A stretch of DNA of 64,000 bases from NCBI RefSeq assembly GCF_029350945.1, contig NZ_JARKMS010000005.1, forward strand, positions 41,670 to 105,669, in the 5' to 3' direction. The translations under genes were made by a program, and so were the position numbers. Below, piece by piece: positions 53,898 through 63,634 of this stretch (position 1 is the stretch's first letter; each line of letters starts with the position of its first letter). The notes below the pieces were generated by a model, which saw only the letters and a list, made by a program, of their open reading frames with translations, was not told where the DNA came from and did no database searches. The stretch comes from Maribacter huludaoensis (GTDB lineage Bacteria > Bacteroidota > Bacteroidia > Flavobacteriales > Flavobacteriaceae).

Positions 53898-55016
53898 ATG
53901 AAATTTATAGTTTCAAGTACCTATTTGCTAAAACAACTTCAAATATTAGGAGGTGTAATCAACAACAGTAATACATTACCGATATTGGATAATTTTCTGT
54001 TCGATTTGCAGAAGGACAAACTGACCGTTTCTGCTTCCGATTTGGAAACCACTATGAGTTCAGTTATAAAAGTAGATTCTGACAACGAAGGTACTATAGC
54101 TGTACCGGCAAGATTGCTTTTAGAAACTTTAAAAACTTTTCCAGAACAACCTCTTACTTTTGTAGTAGAGGATAACAATACGGTAGAAATTAGCTCTAAC
54201 CATGGTAAATATGCCCTTGCATATGCCGATGGAGCCGAATTTCCTAAAGCTGTAGAATTGACGAGTCCAAGTTCTACGACCTTGCTTGGCGATATCTTGG
54301 CAACAGCAATCAACAAAACAATTTTTGCTGCAGGTAATGACGATTTAAGACCTGTAATGAGCGGAGTTTTCTTTCAATTTTCTCCAGAGAACTTAACGTT
54401 TGTTGCTACAGACGCACATAAACTGGTTAAATATCAACGTACAGATGTTAGGGCTTCTCAGGTAGCGGAATTTATCATGCCTAAAAAACCTTTGACTTTG
54501 TTAAAAGGTATATTGGCAGGTAGCGAGTCTGATGTTCTTATTGAGTATAATGAAAGTAATGCGAAGTTTAGCTTTGACGAAACCGAACTTATCTGTAGAC
54601 TTATTGATGGTAAATACCCCAATTACGAAGCGGTTATACCAAAGGAGAACCCGAACAAACTTACGATCGCTAGAAATCAGTTTTTAAGTTCAGTTAAAAG
54701 GGTTTCTATTTTCTCAAATAAGACGACACACCAAATACGTTTAAAAATAGCCGGGGCAGAATTGAATATATCTGCAGAAGATTTAGATTACTCTAACAAG
54801 GCAGAAGAAAGGTTAACGTGTTCTTACCAAGGTGATGACATGCAAATTGGTTTTAACTCTAGATTCTTAACTGAAATGCTGAACAATTTAGGTTCAGATG
54901 AGGTTTCTTTAGAAATGAGTTTACCAAACCGTGCAGGTATTTTGACACCAACAGATGGCTTAGACGAGGGTGAATTTGTAACCATGCTGGTAATGCCGGT
55001 AATGCTTAACGGTTAA
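53898..55016 (+). CDS. dnaN: DNA polymerase III beta sliding clamp
   Basis: The 372-residue protein has the clamp's three repeated domains. Recognisable parts are KFIVSSTYLLKQLQ, FAAGNDDLRPVMSGVFF, FVATDAHKLVKY and the C-terminal FLTEMLNNLGSDEVSLEM with MLVMPVMLNG, the hydrophobic C-terminal peptide. It forms a dimeric ring on DNA. dnaA and recF do not flank it, so this is not the classical dnaA-dnaN-recF order. A promoter and spaced repeats lie upstream and a strong terminator downstream. Confidence 0.94.
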   Translation: MKFIVSSTYLLKQLQILGGVINNSNTLPILDNFLFDLQKDKLTVSASDLETTMSSVIKVDSDNEGTIAVPARLLLETLKTFPEQPLTFVVEDNNTVEISSNHGKYALAYADGAEFPKAVELTSPSSTTLLGDILATAINKTIFAAGNDDLRPVMSGVFFQFSPENLTFVATDAHKLVKYQRTDVRASQVAEFIMPKKPLTLLKGILAGSESDVLIEYNESNAKFSFDETELICRLIDGKYPNYEAVIPKENPNKLTIARNQFLSSVKRVSIFSNKTTHQIRLKIAGAELNISAEDLDYSNKAEERLTCSYQGDDMQIGFNSRFLTEMLNNLGSDEVSLEMSLPNRAGILTPTDGLDEGEFVTMLVMPVMLNG

Positions 55017-55035
55017 TACCAAATACTCATAAACT

Positions 55036-55070
55036 AAAAAAGGGTCAGTTAAAAAACTGACCCTTTTTTT
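55036..55070. terminator. Terminator after dnaN, usable in both directions
   Basis: AAAAAAGGGTCAGTT and AACTGACCCTTTTTT arms around AAAA, with T runs on both strands, between convergent dnaN and the DUF4870 gene (stop at 55086). Confidence 0.9.
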
Positions 55071-55085
55071 ATTTTTATAATCTAA

Positions 55086-55454
55086 TTAAGATATGAATCT
55101 TATAGTGCCAAAATAACTTGGTGATTCTCCATTACTAGCTTTTATAGCATTGACGGCCGGCATAACGATTGACAAAATACCTGCAAAGATCAATAACAAT
55201 ATTCCAAGCCCAAATAACAATATACCAGGAATACCAATTACCAAATACAATATTAAAGATAACTGAAAATTGATAACAGATTTGCCATGCTCATCCATAC
55301 CTATAACTGAATCTTTGGTAGTTAGCCAAATAACTAGCGGAACTATAAGTCCGCCAAAACCTGTTATAAAATCTAAATACTGAGACAAATGTGTAATGAC
55401 CAACAAATTACGGTCTTCACGAACAACTACTGCGTTTTTATTTACTAGTTCCAT
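55086..55454 (-). CDS. DUF4870 membrane protein
   Basis: The 122-residue protein has the DUF4870 pattern: LLVITHLSQYLDFITGFGGLIVPLVIW (parts shown) as first helix, DEHGKSVINFQLSL as the conserved acidic-basic motif, two further hydrophobic helices (about 68-102), and a Pro/Ala end. It probably has three membrane passes. Function is unknown. A 73-bp gap separates it from the exported coiled-coil gene on the same strand. Confidence 0.88.
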   Translation of the reverse strand: MELVNKNAVVVREDRNLLVITHLSQYLDFITGFGGLIVPLVIWLTTKDSVIGMDEHGKSVINFQLSLILYLVIGIPGILLFGLGILLLIFAGILSIVMPAVNAIKASNGESPSYFGTIRFIS

Positions 55455-55527
55455 TTTTGATTGATTTAATGATGAATACTATAAATATGACGCACAAACG
55501 CTCAATTTGTTACAAATTTTAGGAAAA

Positions 55528-55956
55528 TTATAGTTTTCTGTTCAACTTTTTAAGTTTTTCCTGCTCTTTCATAATCTTCATTTGACTCTTAGCGATCTTA
55601 TCTTCTTTTTTCTGAATATCAACCGGAGACAATGTACCTTTTACCTTCCCTTTTTCTAGCTGTCCTTTTAACTTCTCAATTTGTTTCTCTGAACTAGAAA
55701 TAGATTTCTCTTTTGCCTTAATTTGTTTTTTTAGCTTCTCTTCTTTCTTTTTTGCGGCATCTTTTTTCTTTTGTTCAGCAGCTTCCTTTTTTGCTTTTTT
55801 AGCTTCGGCTTTAGCATCCTCAACATCTTTCTTCACCTGCTCCAACTCGTTATCATAATTTACGGAAACTTCCTCAGATGTTTCAGGGGCATTATCTTGG
55901 GCAACGGCTATAGCACCAACAAACATGAACGCCAACAATAGAATTACTTTTTTCAT
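55528..55956 (-). CDS. Exported Lys/Glu-rich coiled-coil protein, unknown
   Basis: The 142-residue protein has a signal peptide (MKKVILLLAFMFVGAIAVAQ, cut near residue 20). The rest is a long charged helix: acidic in 22-50, then KKA-, EEK- and KQI-type heptads up to the end. It is probably a periplasmic coiled coil. Low complexity prevents a family call. No enzyme motif is seen, and the DUF4870 neighbour gives no clue. Confidence 0.7.
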   Translation of the reverse strand: MKKVILLLAFMFVGAIAVAQDNAPETSEEVSVNYDNELEQVKKDVEDAKAEAKKAKKEAAEQKKKDAAKKKEEKLKKQIKAKEKSISSSEKQIEKLKGQLEKGKVKGTLSPVDIQKKEDKIAKSQMKIMKEQEKLKKLNRKL

Positions 55957-56054
55957 ATTTAATATACATTTTATTGCATGCGAAATTAATACATAATTAT
56001 ATACCGAAAATAAAATCGCGATAAATTAAGAAAACTACAACAGTAATAATTGAT

Positions 56055-56062
56055 TATTTTTG
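56055..56062 (+). promoter_or_regulatory. TANNTTTG -7 box immediately before mnmE
   Basis: TATTTTTG fits the consensus and begins 12 nt before the ATG at 56067, so transcription would begin at or next to the start codon. No -33 TTTG is visible at the expected spacing. Confidence 0.3.
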
Positions 56063-56066
56063 CAGC

Positions 56067-57464
56067 ATGATTCAAACAGACACTATTATAGCATTAGCAA
56101 CACCGGCAGGCGCAGGAGCTATTGCGGTTATTAGGCTTTCAGGTGCAGATGCAATTACCATCGCCTCTAAACAATTTGAATCAGTTTCCGGTAAGATTTT
56201 AAAAAATCAAAAAAGCCATACCATACACTTAGGCTATATTAAGGATGGAGAGAATGTTTTGGACCAAGCACTTGTTTCAATTTTTAAAAATCCGCATTCT
56301 TATACCGGGGAGAACGTCATAGAAATATCCTGTCATGGCTCTCCTTATATTCAACAACAAATTATTCAATTGTTTCTTAGAAACGGTTGTAGAACGGCAG
56401 ATGCAGGCGAATTTACATTAAGGGCCTTTTTAAACGGTAAGATGGATTTAAGCCAGGCGGAAGCTGTTGCCGATTTAATTTCGAGTGATAACGCGGCCAG
56501 TCATCAAATTGCAGTTCAACAAATGCGCGGCGGATTCAGTAACGAGATAAAGCAGCTACGTACAGAATTGTTGAATTTTGCTTCTTTGATTGAATTGGAA
56601 CTCGATTTTTCTGAAGAAGATGTAGAGTTTGCCGATCGCTCCGCATTTAAGGAATTACTGACCCGTATTCAAAAAGTTCTACAAAGCTTAATAGATTCCT
56701 TTGCCGTAGGAAATGTTATTAAAAATGGAATACCAGTTGCCATCGTTGGTGAACCAAACGTAGGTAAATCTACTCTTTTAAATGCCTTTTTAAATGAAGA
56801 ACGTGCTTTGGTATCAGATATAGCAGGAACTACCAGAGATACTATAGAAGACGAAATTTCCATAGGAGGTATAGGATTTAGATTTATTGATACCGCCGGA
56901 ATTCGAGAAACCGAAGATATTGTTGAAGGTATGGGTATTAAAAAAACCTTTGAAAAAATAGAACAGGCACAAGTTATTCTATTACTTGTTGATGGATCAA
57001 AGCTTTTGGCGGATGACCAAAAGTTAAAAAACACGGTTATAGATTTTGAAAAAATAAAGAACAAGAATCCTTTAAAACCTTTAGTTCTACTAGTTAATAA
57101 AGCCGATACCCTTTCCGAAGACGATAAAAATAAAATAGGCACCTATTTAAATGATGTAAAATACCTTTCTGCAAAAACAGGTGAAGGTGTAAAAGATTTA
57201 CAAAATAGCCTTCTAGAATTTGTAAATACCGGTGCATTACGCAATAACGAAACCATAGTTACCAACACACGCCACTACGACTCTTTGTTAAAAGCATTAG
57301 AAGAGATAGAAAAAGTACAATTTGGCATGAAAGCAGAACTTTCTAGCGATTTAATGGCAATTGATGTTCGTGAAGCACTTTACCATTTAGGGGAAATTAC
57401 CGGGCAAGTTACCAATGACGAATTATTGGGAAATATATTTGCTAATTTTTGTATCGGGAAATAA
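56067..57464 (+). CDS. mnmE: tRNA modification GTPase MnmE
   Basis: The 465-residue protein has the folate-binding N-terminal domain (TIIALATPAGAGAIAVIRLSG in part), a helical domain, a G domain with GEPNVGKSTLLN (about 229-240), DTAGIRE and NKAD, and the C-terminal CIGK motif needed for modification. With MnmG it makes the 5-carboxymethylaminomethyl group on U34 of certain tRNAs. MnmG is not adjacent. The gene is convergent with miaE (17-bp gap), another tRNA modification gene. Confidence 0.95.
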   Translation: MIQTDTIIALATPAGAGAIAVIRLSGADAITIASKQFESVSGKILKNQKSHTIHLGYIKDGENVLDQALVSIFKNPHSYTGENVIEISCHGSPYIQQQIIQLFLRNGCRTADAGEFTLRAFLNGKMDLSQAEAVADLISSDNAASHQIAVQQMRGGFSNEIKQLRTELLNFASLIELELDFSEEDVEFADRSAFKELLTRIQKVLQSLIDSFAVGNVIKNGIPVAIVGEPNVGKSTLLNAFLNEERALVSDIAGTTRDTIEDEISIGGIGFRFIDTAGIRETEDIVEGMGIKKTFEKIEQAQVILLLVDGSKLLADDQKLKNTVIDFEKIKNKNPLKPLVLLVNKADTLSEDDKNKIGTYLNDVKYLSAKTGEGVKDLQNSLLEFVNTGALRNNETIVTNTRHYDSLLKALEEIEKVQFGMKAELSSDLMAIDVREALYHLGEITGQVTNDELLGNIFANFCIGK

Positions 57465-57481
57465 AATATCAATACTATAGA

Positions 57482-58063
57482 TCAACCATGTATGGTTTCG
57501 TCCTTACCGTAATTCTGAATTACTTTTGCTTCAAATTCAACTAACTCTTGCCAACGTTTATCTACATCAACATCTTGACCATATTTACGGGCAAAACCAA
57601 TAAATATGGTATAATGACCCGCTTCGCTAATCATTAAATCTCGATAAAATTCAGCTAATTCAGGGTCTTTAATTTGTTCTGAAAGTAATTTAAAGCGTTC
57701 GCAACTTCTTGCCTCTATCATAGCAGAAAATAACAGCCTATCTACCATAGACTGCAATCGGCTTCCTCCTTTATTCATAAACTTATACAACTCGTTCACG
57801 TAACTGTCCTTACGCTCTCTACCCAGTGTATAACCCCTTTCTTTGATTATATTATGAACCATTTGAAAATGCACTAATTCTTCTTGAGCTAGAAGAAGCA
57901 GATCAGTCACCAAATCAGGATATTCAGAATTAAGTGTAATTATAGTAATGGCATTGGTTGCCGCTTTCTGTTCACACCATGCATGATCAGTTAAAATCTC
58001 TTCTAGATTTTTCTCAACAATATTGACCCAGCGCGGATCAGTAGCAAGTTTTAAATGCAGCAT
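57482..58063 (-). CDS. miaE: tRNA 2-methylthio-N6-isopentenyladenosine-37 hydroxylase
   Basis: The 193-residue ferritin-like diiron protein has Glu/His ligands in the order WCEQKAAT, EELVHFQM, EARSCERF and SEAGHYTIF. This combination is specific to MiaE, which hydroxylates the isopentenyl side chain of ms2i6A37 in tRNA using O2. It is monocistronic and lies 110 bp from icmF on the same strand. Confidence 0.92.
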   Translation of the reverse strand: MLHLKLATDPRWVNIVEKNLEEILTDHAWCEQKAATNAITIITLNSEYPDLVTDLLLLAQEELVHFQMVHNIIKERGYTLGRERKDSYVNELYKFMNKGGSRLQSMVDRLLFSAMIEARSCERFKLLSEQIKDPELAEFYRDLMISEAGHYTIFIGFARKYGQDVDVDKRWQELVEFEAKVIQNYGKDETIHG

Positions 58064-58172
58064 GATATTCGTTTTATGTAAAAGTAGGTGTCAGTTAAGA
58101 GATTACAACAAACAATGTGATTTTAATTTTTGAAAACAGGATATCAGTAGCAACGTATAAACCTTAAAATAG

Positions 58173-61100
58173 CTACATATTTCTACGATACTGTCCTCCT
58201 ACTTCAAACATAGCATGTGTAATTTGCCCTAAAGAACAGTATTTAGCTGTTTCCATTAATTGCTCAAAAGTATTTTCATTCTTTAAGGCAATATCTTGTA
58301 ATTTTTTTAATGATACTTCTGCATTTGCAGCGTTTCTTTGCTGTAATTCTTGAAGATTACTGATCTGAACCTTCTTCTCATTTTCTGTTGCGCGAATAAC
58401 TTCATCAGGTATTACGGTAGGTGAACCTTTTGAAGACAAAAATGTATTTACCCCAATAATAGGCAATTCACCCGTATGCTTTTTAGTTTCGTAATAAAGA
58501 CTCTCTTCTTGAATTTTACTACGTTGGTACATACTTTCCATTGCCCCAAGAACTCCGCCACGGTCGGTAATTCTATCAAACTCAACCATAACGGCCTCTT
58601 CCACCAAATCGGTCAGTTCTTCCGTTATAAAAGATCCCTGCATAGGATTCTCATTTTTAGCCAACCCAAGCTCTTTATTAATTATTAATTGTATTGCCAT
58701 CGCTCTTCGTACAGAATGCTCCGTAGGTGTGGTAATTGCCTCGTCATAAGCATTGGTATGCAAAGAATTACAATTATCATAAATAGCGTAAAGTGCTTGT
58801 AACGTAGTTCTAATATCATTAAAATCTATCTCCTGGGCATGTAAAGAGCGACCAGATGTTTGAATATGGTATTTCAATTTTTGTGATCTTTCATTACCCC
58901 CATATTTCAACTTCATGGCTTTTGCCCAAATTCTACGTGCCACTCTACCGATTACGGCATATTCAGGATCAAGTCCGTTACTAAAGAAAAAAGATAGATT
59001 TGGCGCAAAATCATCAATGTGCATGCCTCTAGAAATATAGTATTCTACAAAAGTAAAGCCATTTGCAAGCGTAAAAGCCAACTGACTAATAGGGTTTGCA
59101 CCAGCTTCTGCAATATGATATCCAGAAATGGAGACCGAATAAAAATTACGCACTTTTTGATCAATAAAATACTGTTGTACATCACCCATTAAACGTAATG
59201 AAAATTCAGTTGAAAAAATACAGGTATTTTGTGCCTGATCCTCTTTTAAAATATCCGCTTGTACCGTACCTCTAACCTTAGACAATGCTGCCGATTTTAA
59301 TTCTTCATAGATATCAGCCTTTAATACTTGATCACCGGTCACACCCAAAAGTAATAGACCAAGACCATCATTACCCTCTGGCAGTTCTCCTGAATAGGCA
59401 GGACGCTTAGCACCTAACTTACTATAAATTGCGTCAATTTTTCTATTTACTTCATTTTCTAATCCATTGGCCTTAATATACTTTTCACATTGCTGATCAA
59501 TAGCTGCGTTCATGAAAAATGCTGCTATAGTAGCTGCAGGTCCGTTAATGGTCATGGAAACAGAAGTTGTGGGCGCACATAGATCAAAACCTGAATATAG
59601 TTTTTTAGCATCGTCCAAACAGCAAATACTTACACCAGAATTACCAATTTTACCATAAATATCAGGACGATTTCCAGGGTCTTCGCCATATAAGGTTACG
59701 GAATCAAATGCCGTAGACAGCCTAGCTGCAGGCAATCCTTTAGAAACGTAATGAAACCGCTTATTCGTTCTTTCAGGTCCGCCTTCCCCTGCAAACATTC
59801 GGGTTGGATCCTCCCCTTGTCTTTTAAAAGGAAAAACGCCCGATGTAAAAGGAAACTCTCCAGGTACATTTTCCTGTAAAGACCATTTTAGGATATCTCC
59901 CCAACCTTCATATTTTGGTAAGATTACTTTTGGTATTTGTGTCTGGGATAAAGATTTTGTCGTGGTTGCTACCTTCACCTCTTTACCTCTTACTATATAG
60001 GTGAAAAATTCTCCTTCATAATTAGCCTTCTTCTCATTCCACTCATCAATTATTTTTTGATTGTGTGGGTCAAGGTCTAATCGCAGTTCTTCCTTCGCAG
60101 CTTCAATAGCTTTTAATACATCATCTTTGTCTTTTAGTATTTCAGCTGATTCTGTAAGGCTAAATAGTTTTTGGGCAATAGCTTTTTGATCTTCGGTCCT
60201 TTCATTATAATCTCGAATAGTATCGGTTATTTCAGAAAGATACCTGGTACGCTTTGGCGGGATGATATAGATTTTCTCGGACATTTCTCTTGAACTTTGA
60301 AAACTAGACCTAAGATCTTCTGCTCCCGTTTTGTTCACCAAAGTATCTATAACGGCCCTGTACAACTGGTTCATGCCCGGGTCATTAAATTGAGAAGCAA
60401 TGGTGCCGTAAGCCGGAAGTTCTTCTGCGGGAGTCTCCCACAACTGATGATTACGTTGGTATTGCTTTTTTACATCTCGTAAAGCATCTAAAGCTCCTCG
60501 TTTATCAAACTTGTTTAAAGCGATTAAATCGGCAAAATCAAGCATATCAATCTTTTCAAGCTGTGTAGCTGCTCCGTATTCAGGAGTCATAACATATAAA
60601 GACACATCAGAATGTTCGGTAATCTCCGTATCGGACTGCCCAATACCTGAGGTCTCCAAAATAATGAGATCAAAACCAGCTGCCTTTGTAATATCTACGG
60701 CATCTTTTACATACTTGGACAATGCTAAATTTGATTGTCTCGTAGCCAAAGATCGCATGTACACCCTATCATTAAAAATTGCGTTCATTCTAATACGGTC
60801 TCCCAATAACGCCCCACCAGTTTTTCTTTTGGACGGGTCTACCGAGATTACTGCAATCTTTTTATCATCAAAATCGGCAAGAAAACGACGAACCAATTCA
60901 TCTACCAAAGAAGATTTTCCTGAACCTCCCGTACCGGTTATACCTAAAACAGGAGCAATTTTTTTGGTTTCTACTTTTTGTCTGATGTTATTTAAAACAT
61001 CTTCATGTTTTTGCGGAAAATTCTCGGCACAAGAAATAAGTTTTGCTATATCTGCATAACTAAGTTGTTCTAAATCTTTTGATTCTTGAGCAAGAATTTC

Positions 61101-61550
61101 TCCTACCGCAAAATCACTTTTTTCTATGAGGTCATTGATCATGCCTTGAAGTCCCATTTCACGACCATCATCGGGCGAATAAATTCTTTCAATACCATAA
61201 GCATGTAGTTCTTCAATTTCCTCAGGAAGAATAGTACCGCCGCCGCCGCCAAATATTTTAATTTGAGATGCCCCTCTCTCCTTCAACAAATCATACATAT
61301 ATTTAAAATACTCAACATGCCCGCCTTGATAAGAAGTTATTGCAATTGCCTGTACATCTTCTTGAATAGCACAATCAACAATTTCTTGTACCGAACGGTT
61401 ATGTCCTAAATGAATAACCTCACATCCAGTAGATTGAATAATTCTACGCATAATGTTTATAGCTGCATCATGTCCATCAAAAAGGGATGCCGCGGTAACA
61501 ATTCGTATATGATTAATTGGTTTATAAGGGGTTTGAATAGTATCGTTCAT
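58173..61550 (-). CDS. icmF: Fused B12-dependent isobutyryl-CoA mutase, IcmF type
   Basis: The 1125-residue protein is a three-part fusion. Residues about 12-140 bind cobalamin: DGHDAA (25-30, with His27 as the lower ligand) and GGGGGTI. A MeaB-like GTPase follows (about 198-420): GTGGSGKSS (206-214), NKFDKRGA and ETSGIGQSD. The mutase core (about 560-1125) contains [19 protein letters not shown] in part, a pattern of IcmF rather than methylmalonyl-CoA mutase, which reads YPTMY there. It interconverts isobutyryl-CoA and n-butyryl-CoA; related acyl-CoAs are possible. A B12-binding BtuF-like protein gene is divergent. No cobalamin riboswitch was seen upstream. Confidence 0.9.
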   Translation of the reverse strand: MNDTIQTPYKPINHIRIVTAASLFDGHDAAINIMRRIIQSTGCEVIHLGHNRSVQEIVDCAIQEDVQAIAITSYQGGHVEYFKYMYDLLKERGASQIKIFGGGGGTILPEEIEELHAYGIERIYSPDDGREMGLQGMINDLIEKSDFAVGEILAQESKDLEQLSYADIAKLISCAENFPQKHEDVLNNIRQKVETKKIAPVLGITGTGGSGKSSLVDELVRRFLADFDDKKIAVISVDPSKRKTGGALLGDRIRMNAIFNDRVYMRSLATRQSNLALSKYVKDAVDITKAAGFDLIILETSGIGQSDTEITEHSDVSLYVMTPEYGAATQLEKIDMLDFADLIALNKFDKRGALDALRDVKKQYQRNHQLWETPAEELPAYGTIASQFNDPGMNQLYRAVIDTLVNKTGAEDLRSSFQSSREMSEKIYIIPPKRTRYLSEITDTIRDYNERTEDQKAIAQKLFSLTESAEILKDKDDVLKAIEAAKEELRLDLDPHNQKIIDEWNEKKANYEGEFFTYIVRGKEVKVATTTKSLSQTQIPKVILPKYEGWGDILKWSLQENVPGEFPFTSGVFPFKRQGEDPTRMFAGEGGPERTNKRFHYVSKGLPAARLSTAFDSVTLYGEDPGNRPDIYGKIGNSGVSICCLDDAKKLYSGFDLCAPTTSVSMTINGPAATIAAFFMNAAIDQQCEKYIKANGLENEVNRKIDAIYSKLGAKRPAYSGELPEGNDGLGLLLLGVTGDQVLKADIYEELKSAALSKVRGTVQADILKEDQAQNTCIFSTEFSLRLMGDVQQYFIDQKVRNFYSVSISGYHIAEAGANPISQLAFTLANGFTFVEYYISRGMHIDDFAPNLSFFFSNGLDPEYAVIGRVARRIWAKAMKLKYGGNERSQKLKYHIQTSGRSLHAQEIDFNDIRTTLQALYAIYDNCNSLHTNAYDEAITTPTEHSVRRAMAIQLIINKELGLAKNENPMQGSFITEELTDLVEEAVMVEFDRITDRGGVLGAMESMYQRSKIQEESLYYETKKHTGELPIIGVNTFLSSKGSPTVIPDEVIRATENEKKVQISNLQELQQRNAANAEVSLKKLQDIALKNENTFEQLMETAKYCSLGQITHAMFEVGGQYRRNM

Positions 61551-61854
61551 TTTGAATGCTCAGTTTGTTTTTCCGTTAGATGGATTTATAAAATTCATAG
61601 TATTCCAACTTGCTACAAAAATTGTTCTCACTTCTTTTTTTGATGTTGCAACAACAATTTTGCGGACTACGAAAATAGAGATTAAATTTAGTATTTTTTA
61701 AATTTTTATCGATTCCAGTCCCATAATATGATTAATTAATAATTATTGATTCAAAATTTAAAGAATTGACATTTTACAGATATGATTATTAATCACCTTA
61801 ATACGTGGCTTATAAAAATGGTAGATTTACAAATTCTTTTTTAGTGCTTTACAA
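61551..61854. promoter_or_regulatory. Divergent control region between icmF and the BtuF-like gene
   Basis: No gene, and no B12 box (GCCACTG type) was found by eye on either strand. Visible structure includes the palindrome TGTTGCAACA (61644-61653), within a wider inverted repeat AAAATTGTT ... AACAATTTT, about 95-135 bp from the icmF start. It could be a repressor site. Confidence 0.4.
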
Positions 61855-62592
61855 ATGATGTATACTGATCAACTAGGAACTCTAATTAATATTCCCAGCA
61901 CTCCATCTAGAATAGTTTGCCTAGTACCCTCTATTACAGAATTATTGTTTGATTTAGGGTTGGGCGATAATGTGGTTGGCTGCACCAAATTCTGCATACA
62001 CCCTAATAAGCCATATCTCACAAAACAGATGATCGGAGGAACTAAAGATTTGAATTTGAAAAAAATTCTAGATTTACATCCCGATTTAATTCTAGCGAAC
62101 AAAGAAGAGAATAACAAAGAACAAATATCATTTTTAAGCTCATCTGTTCCAGTATGGGTAAGTGATGTAAAAACTTTTGACGATAGTCTAAAAATGATTG
62201 AGCAAATTGGTTTAATAACAAATCGTGCTACTAGAGCTTCTGAAATTACCGATCTATTAATCAACAACTTAAAGCCAAAGAAACCTAAGAAAAAAGCCAT
62301 ATACTTAATTTGGAAAGACCCATTTATGACCGTAGGTGGCGATACCTATATTAGCGACATACTTCACCGATGTGGATACATCAATACATACGCAAACCAA
62401 AAGCGCTACCCTATCATAACTTTAGAGGAAATCAGAGAACACAATCCTGATGTGGTATTATTATCATCAGAACCTTATCCTTTTAAAGAAGTACACCTAA
62501 ATACAATCAAGAAATTTCTTAACAATACGGAAGTAGAATTAGTTGACGGAGAATTTTTTTCTTGGTATGGGTCTAGACAATTACATACTTAA
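61855..62592 (+). CDS. Helical-backbone metal receptor / cobalamin-binding protein-like (BtuF type), short C-terminus
   Basis: The 245-residue protein is Peripla_BP_2-like: PSRIVCLVPSITELLFDLGLGDNVVG in parts, HPDLILANKEEN and a C-terminal YLIWKDPFMTVGGDTYI. It has no signal peptide, unusual for a transport component but common in Bacteroidota members of this group. Homologues I recall continue past SWYGSR with about 12-20 residues, while here the frame stops at HT. The repeat element starts 2 bp after the stop. Corrinoid or metal binding is inferred from family and from the divergent IcmF gene. Confidence 0.82.
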   Translation: MMYTDQLGTLINIPSTPSRIVCLVPSITELLFDLGLGDNVVGCTKFCIHPNKPYLTKQMIGGTKDLNLKKILDLHPDLILANKEENNKEQISFLSSSVPVWVSDVKTFDDSLKMIEQIGLITNRATRASEITDLLINNLKPKKPKKKAIYLIWKDPFMTVGGDTYISDILHRCGYINTYANQKRYPIITLEEIREHNPDVVLLSSEPYPFKEVHLNTIKKFLNNTEVELVDGEFFSWYGSRQLHT

Positions 62593-62593
62593 G

Positions 62594-62675
62594 TAAAACA
62601 CCTCAGGGCAAGCCCATGATGCATTCAAAGATATTATCATTTTATTTCGAGGCAAGTCTAGGAGTATTGTACCTT
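62594..62675. repeat. GGCAAGCC repeat element, copy 2
   Basis: Same layout as the copy at 4719: TAAAACACCT at 62594, cores GGCAAGCC at 62607 and GGCAAGTC at 62651 (44 bp apart) and an ATTCAAAG block between. The copies differ at roughly one base in five by eye. It begins 2 bp after the BtuF-like stop. Confidence 0.65.
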
Positions 62676-62839
62676 TTGGCGGTGCCAATAAAAAACCTGG
62701 CTATATTTTAAACAGCTTGTTTAAGATAATATATGACTTAAATAGCTAATTGCTATAGAGATGTGGTAGCATACTGTTGATAAAAGAATGCCAATTAGAT
62801 ATTGAAGTTTTCTTAAATAACTATAATGGTAATAAATAG

Positions 62840-62847
62840 TAACTTTG
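62840..62847 (+). promoter_or_regulatory. TANNTTTG -7 box for the CpsB-like gene
   Basis: TAACTTTG matches the consensus, 45 bp before the ATG at 62892. No -33 element is clear. Confidence 0.4.
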
Positions 62848-62891
62848 TTTTAAAATAAAGCCTCAAATAACTAAAAACCTAATTTCAATTT

Positions 62892-63632
62892 ATGTTCAGC
62901 TTTTTCTCTAAAAAACATTTCTTAATTGATCATTTAGAAGGATTTATAGATATTCACAATCACATTTTACCTGGTATAGATGATGGCGCAAAAACCGTTG
63001 AAAATTCAATTGAACTTATAAAAGGTTTCAATGATTTTGGAGTAACCGATTTTATATGTACTCCGCATATAATGGAAAATTACCACCCTAACAACCCCAA
63101 TTCTATTAACAGCTCTCTATCACTACTAAAAAATGCTTTAAAAATGAATAATTTAGAGCACGTACATATTGAGGCTGCGGCAGAACATATGATCGATTCT
63201 GGTTTTGAAAAAATTCTTGAAGAAAAGAATATTATGCCTTTAGCTAAAAATTACTTATTGGTAGAAATGTCTTATTTACAAGCCTCCATTAATTTTGACG
63301 AAGCCGTAAAAAAAATAAAAAGTACAAATTACTCTACCATTTTGGCGCACCCAGAGCGTTATGTGTATTTTCATAGTAAATTAAAAAAACTGAATAGAAT
63401 AAAGGAAAATGGTGTGTTCTTTCAATTAAATATGTTATCCTTAAGCAATTATTACGGTAAAGATGTAAATAAAGTAGCAATTCATTTGATCAAGGAAAAT
63501 TTAATTGATTTTATTGCAAGTGACACACACTCCATTAATCATATAAATCAATTGAAAAAAATAACGGTCACTACTTCTTTATTAGATTTATTATTCCCTA
63601 TTATCACTAAGACCATTTATAGTTTTAAATAG
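62892..63632 (+). CDS. CpsB/CapC-type tyrosine phosphatase (PHP fold)
   Basis: The 246-residue protein has the PHP metal-site start DIHNHILPGIDDGAKT (about 19-34) and later TPHIM, AHPERY and ASDTHSI, which together build the trinuclear Mn site of bacterial CpsB/YwqE phosphatases. These remove phosphate from tyrosine kinases that control polysaccharide export. No kinase or capsule gene is in the window, although one may lie beyond the right edge. The gene ends 2 bp from the convergent T9SS gene. Confidence 0.9.
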   Translation: MFSFFSKKHFLIDHLEGFIDIHNHILPGIDDGAKTVENSIELIKGFNDFGVTDFICTPHIMENYHPNNPNSINSSLSLLKNALKMNNLEHVHIEAAAEHMIDSGFEKILEEKNIMPLAKNYLLVEMSYLQASINFDEAVKKIKSTNYSTILAHPERYVYFHSKLKKLNRIKENGVFFQLNMLSLSNYYGKDVNKVAIHLIKENLIDFIASDTHSINHINQLKKITVTTSLLDLLFPIITKTIYSFK

Positions 63633-63634
63633 TA

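Noticed and set aside
60511..61059. 182-codon antisense ORF inside icmF
   Set aside because: It lies opposite the conserved GTPase domain and is Ser-rich low-quality sequence, as expected for a reverse-frame shadow.
61551..61854. Cobalamin riboswitch before icmF or the BtuF-like gene
   Set aside because: No B12 box or matching helices could be seen by eye; a covariance search would be needed to exclude a divergent form.
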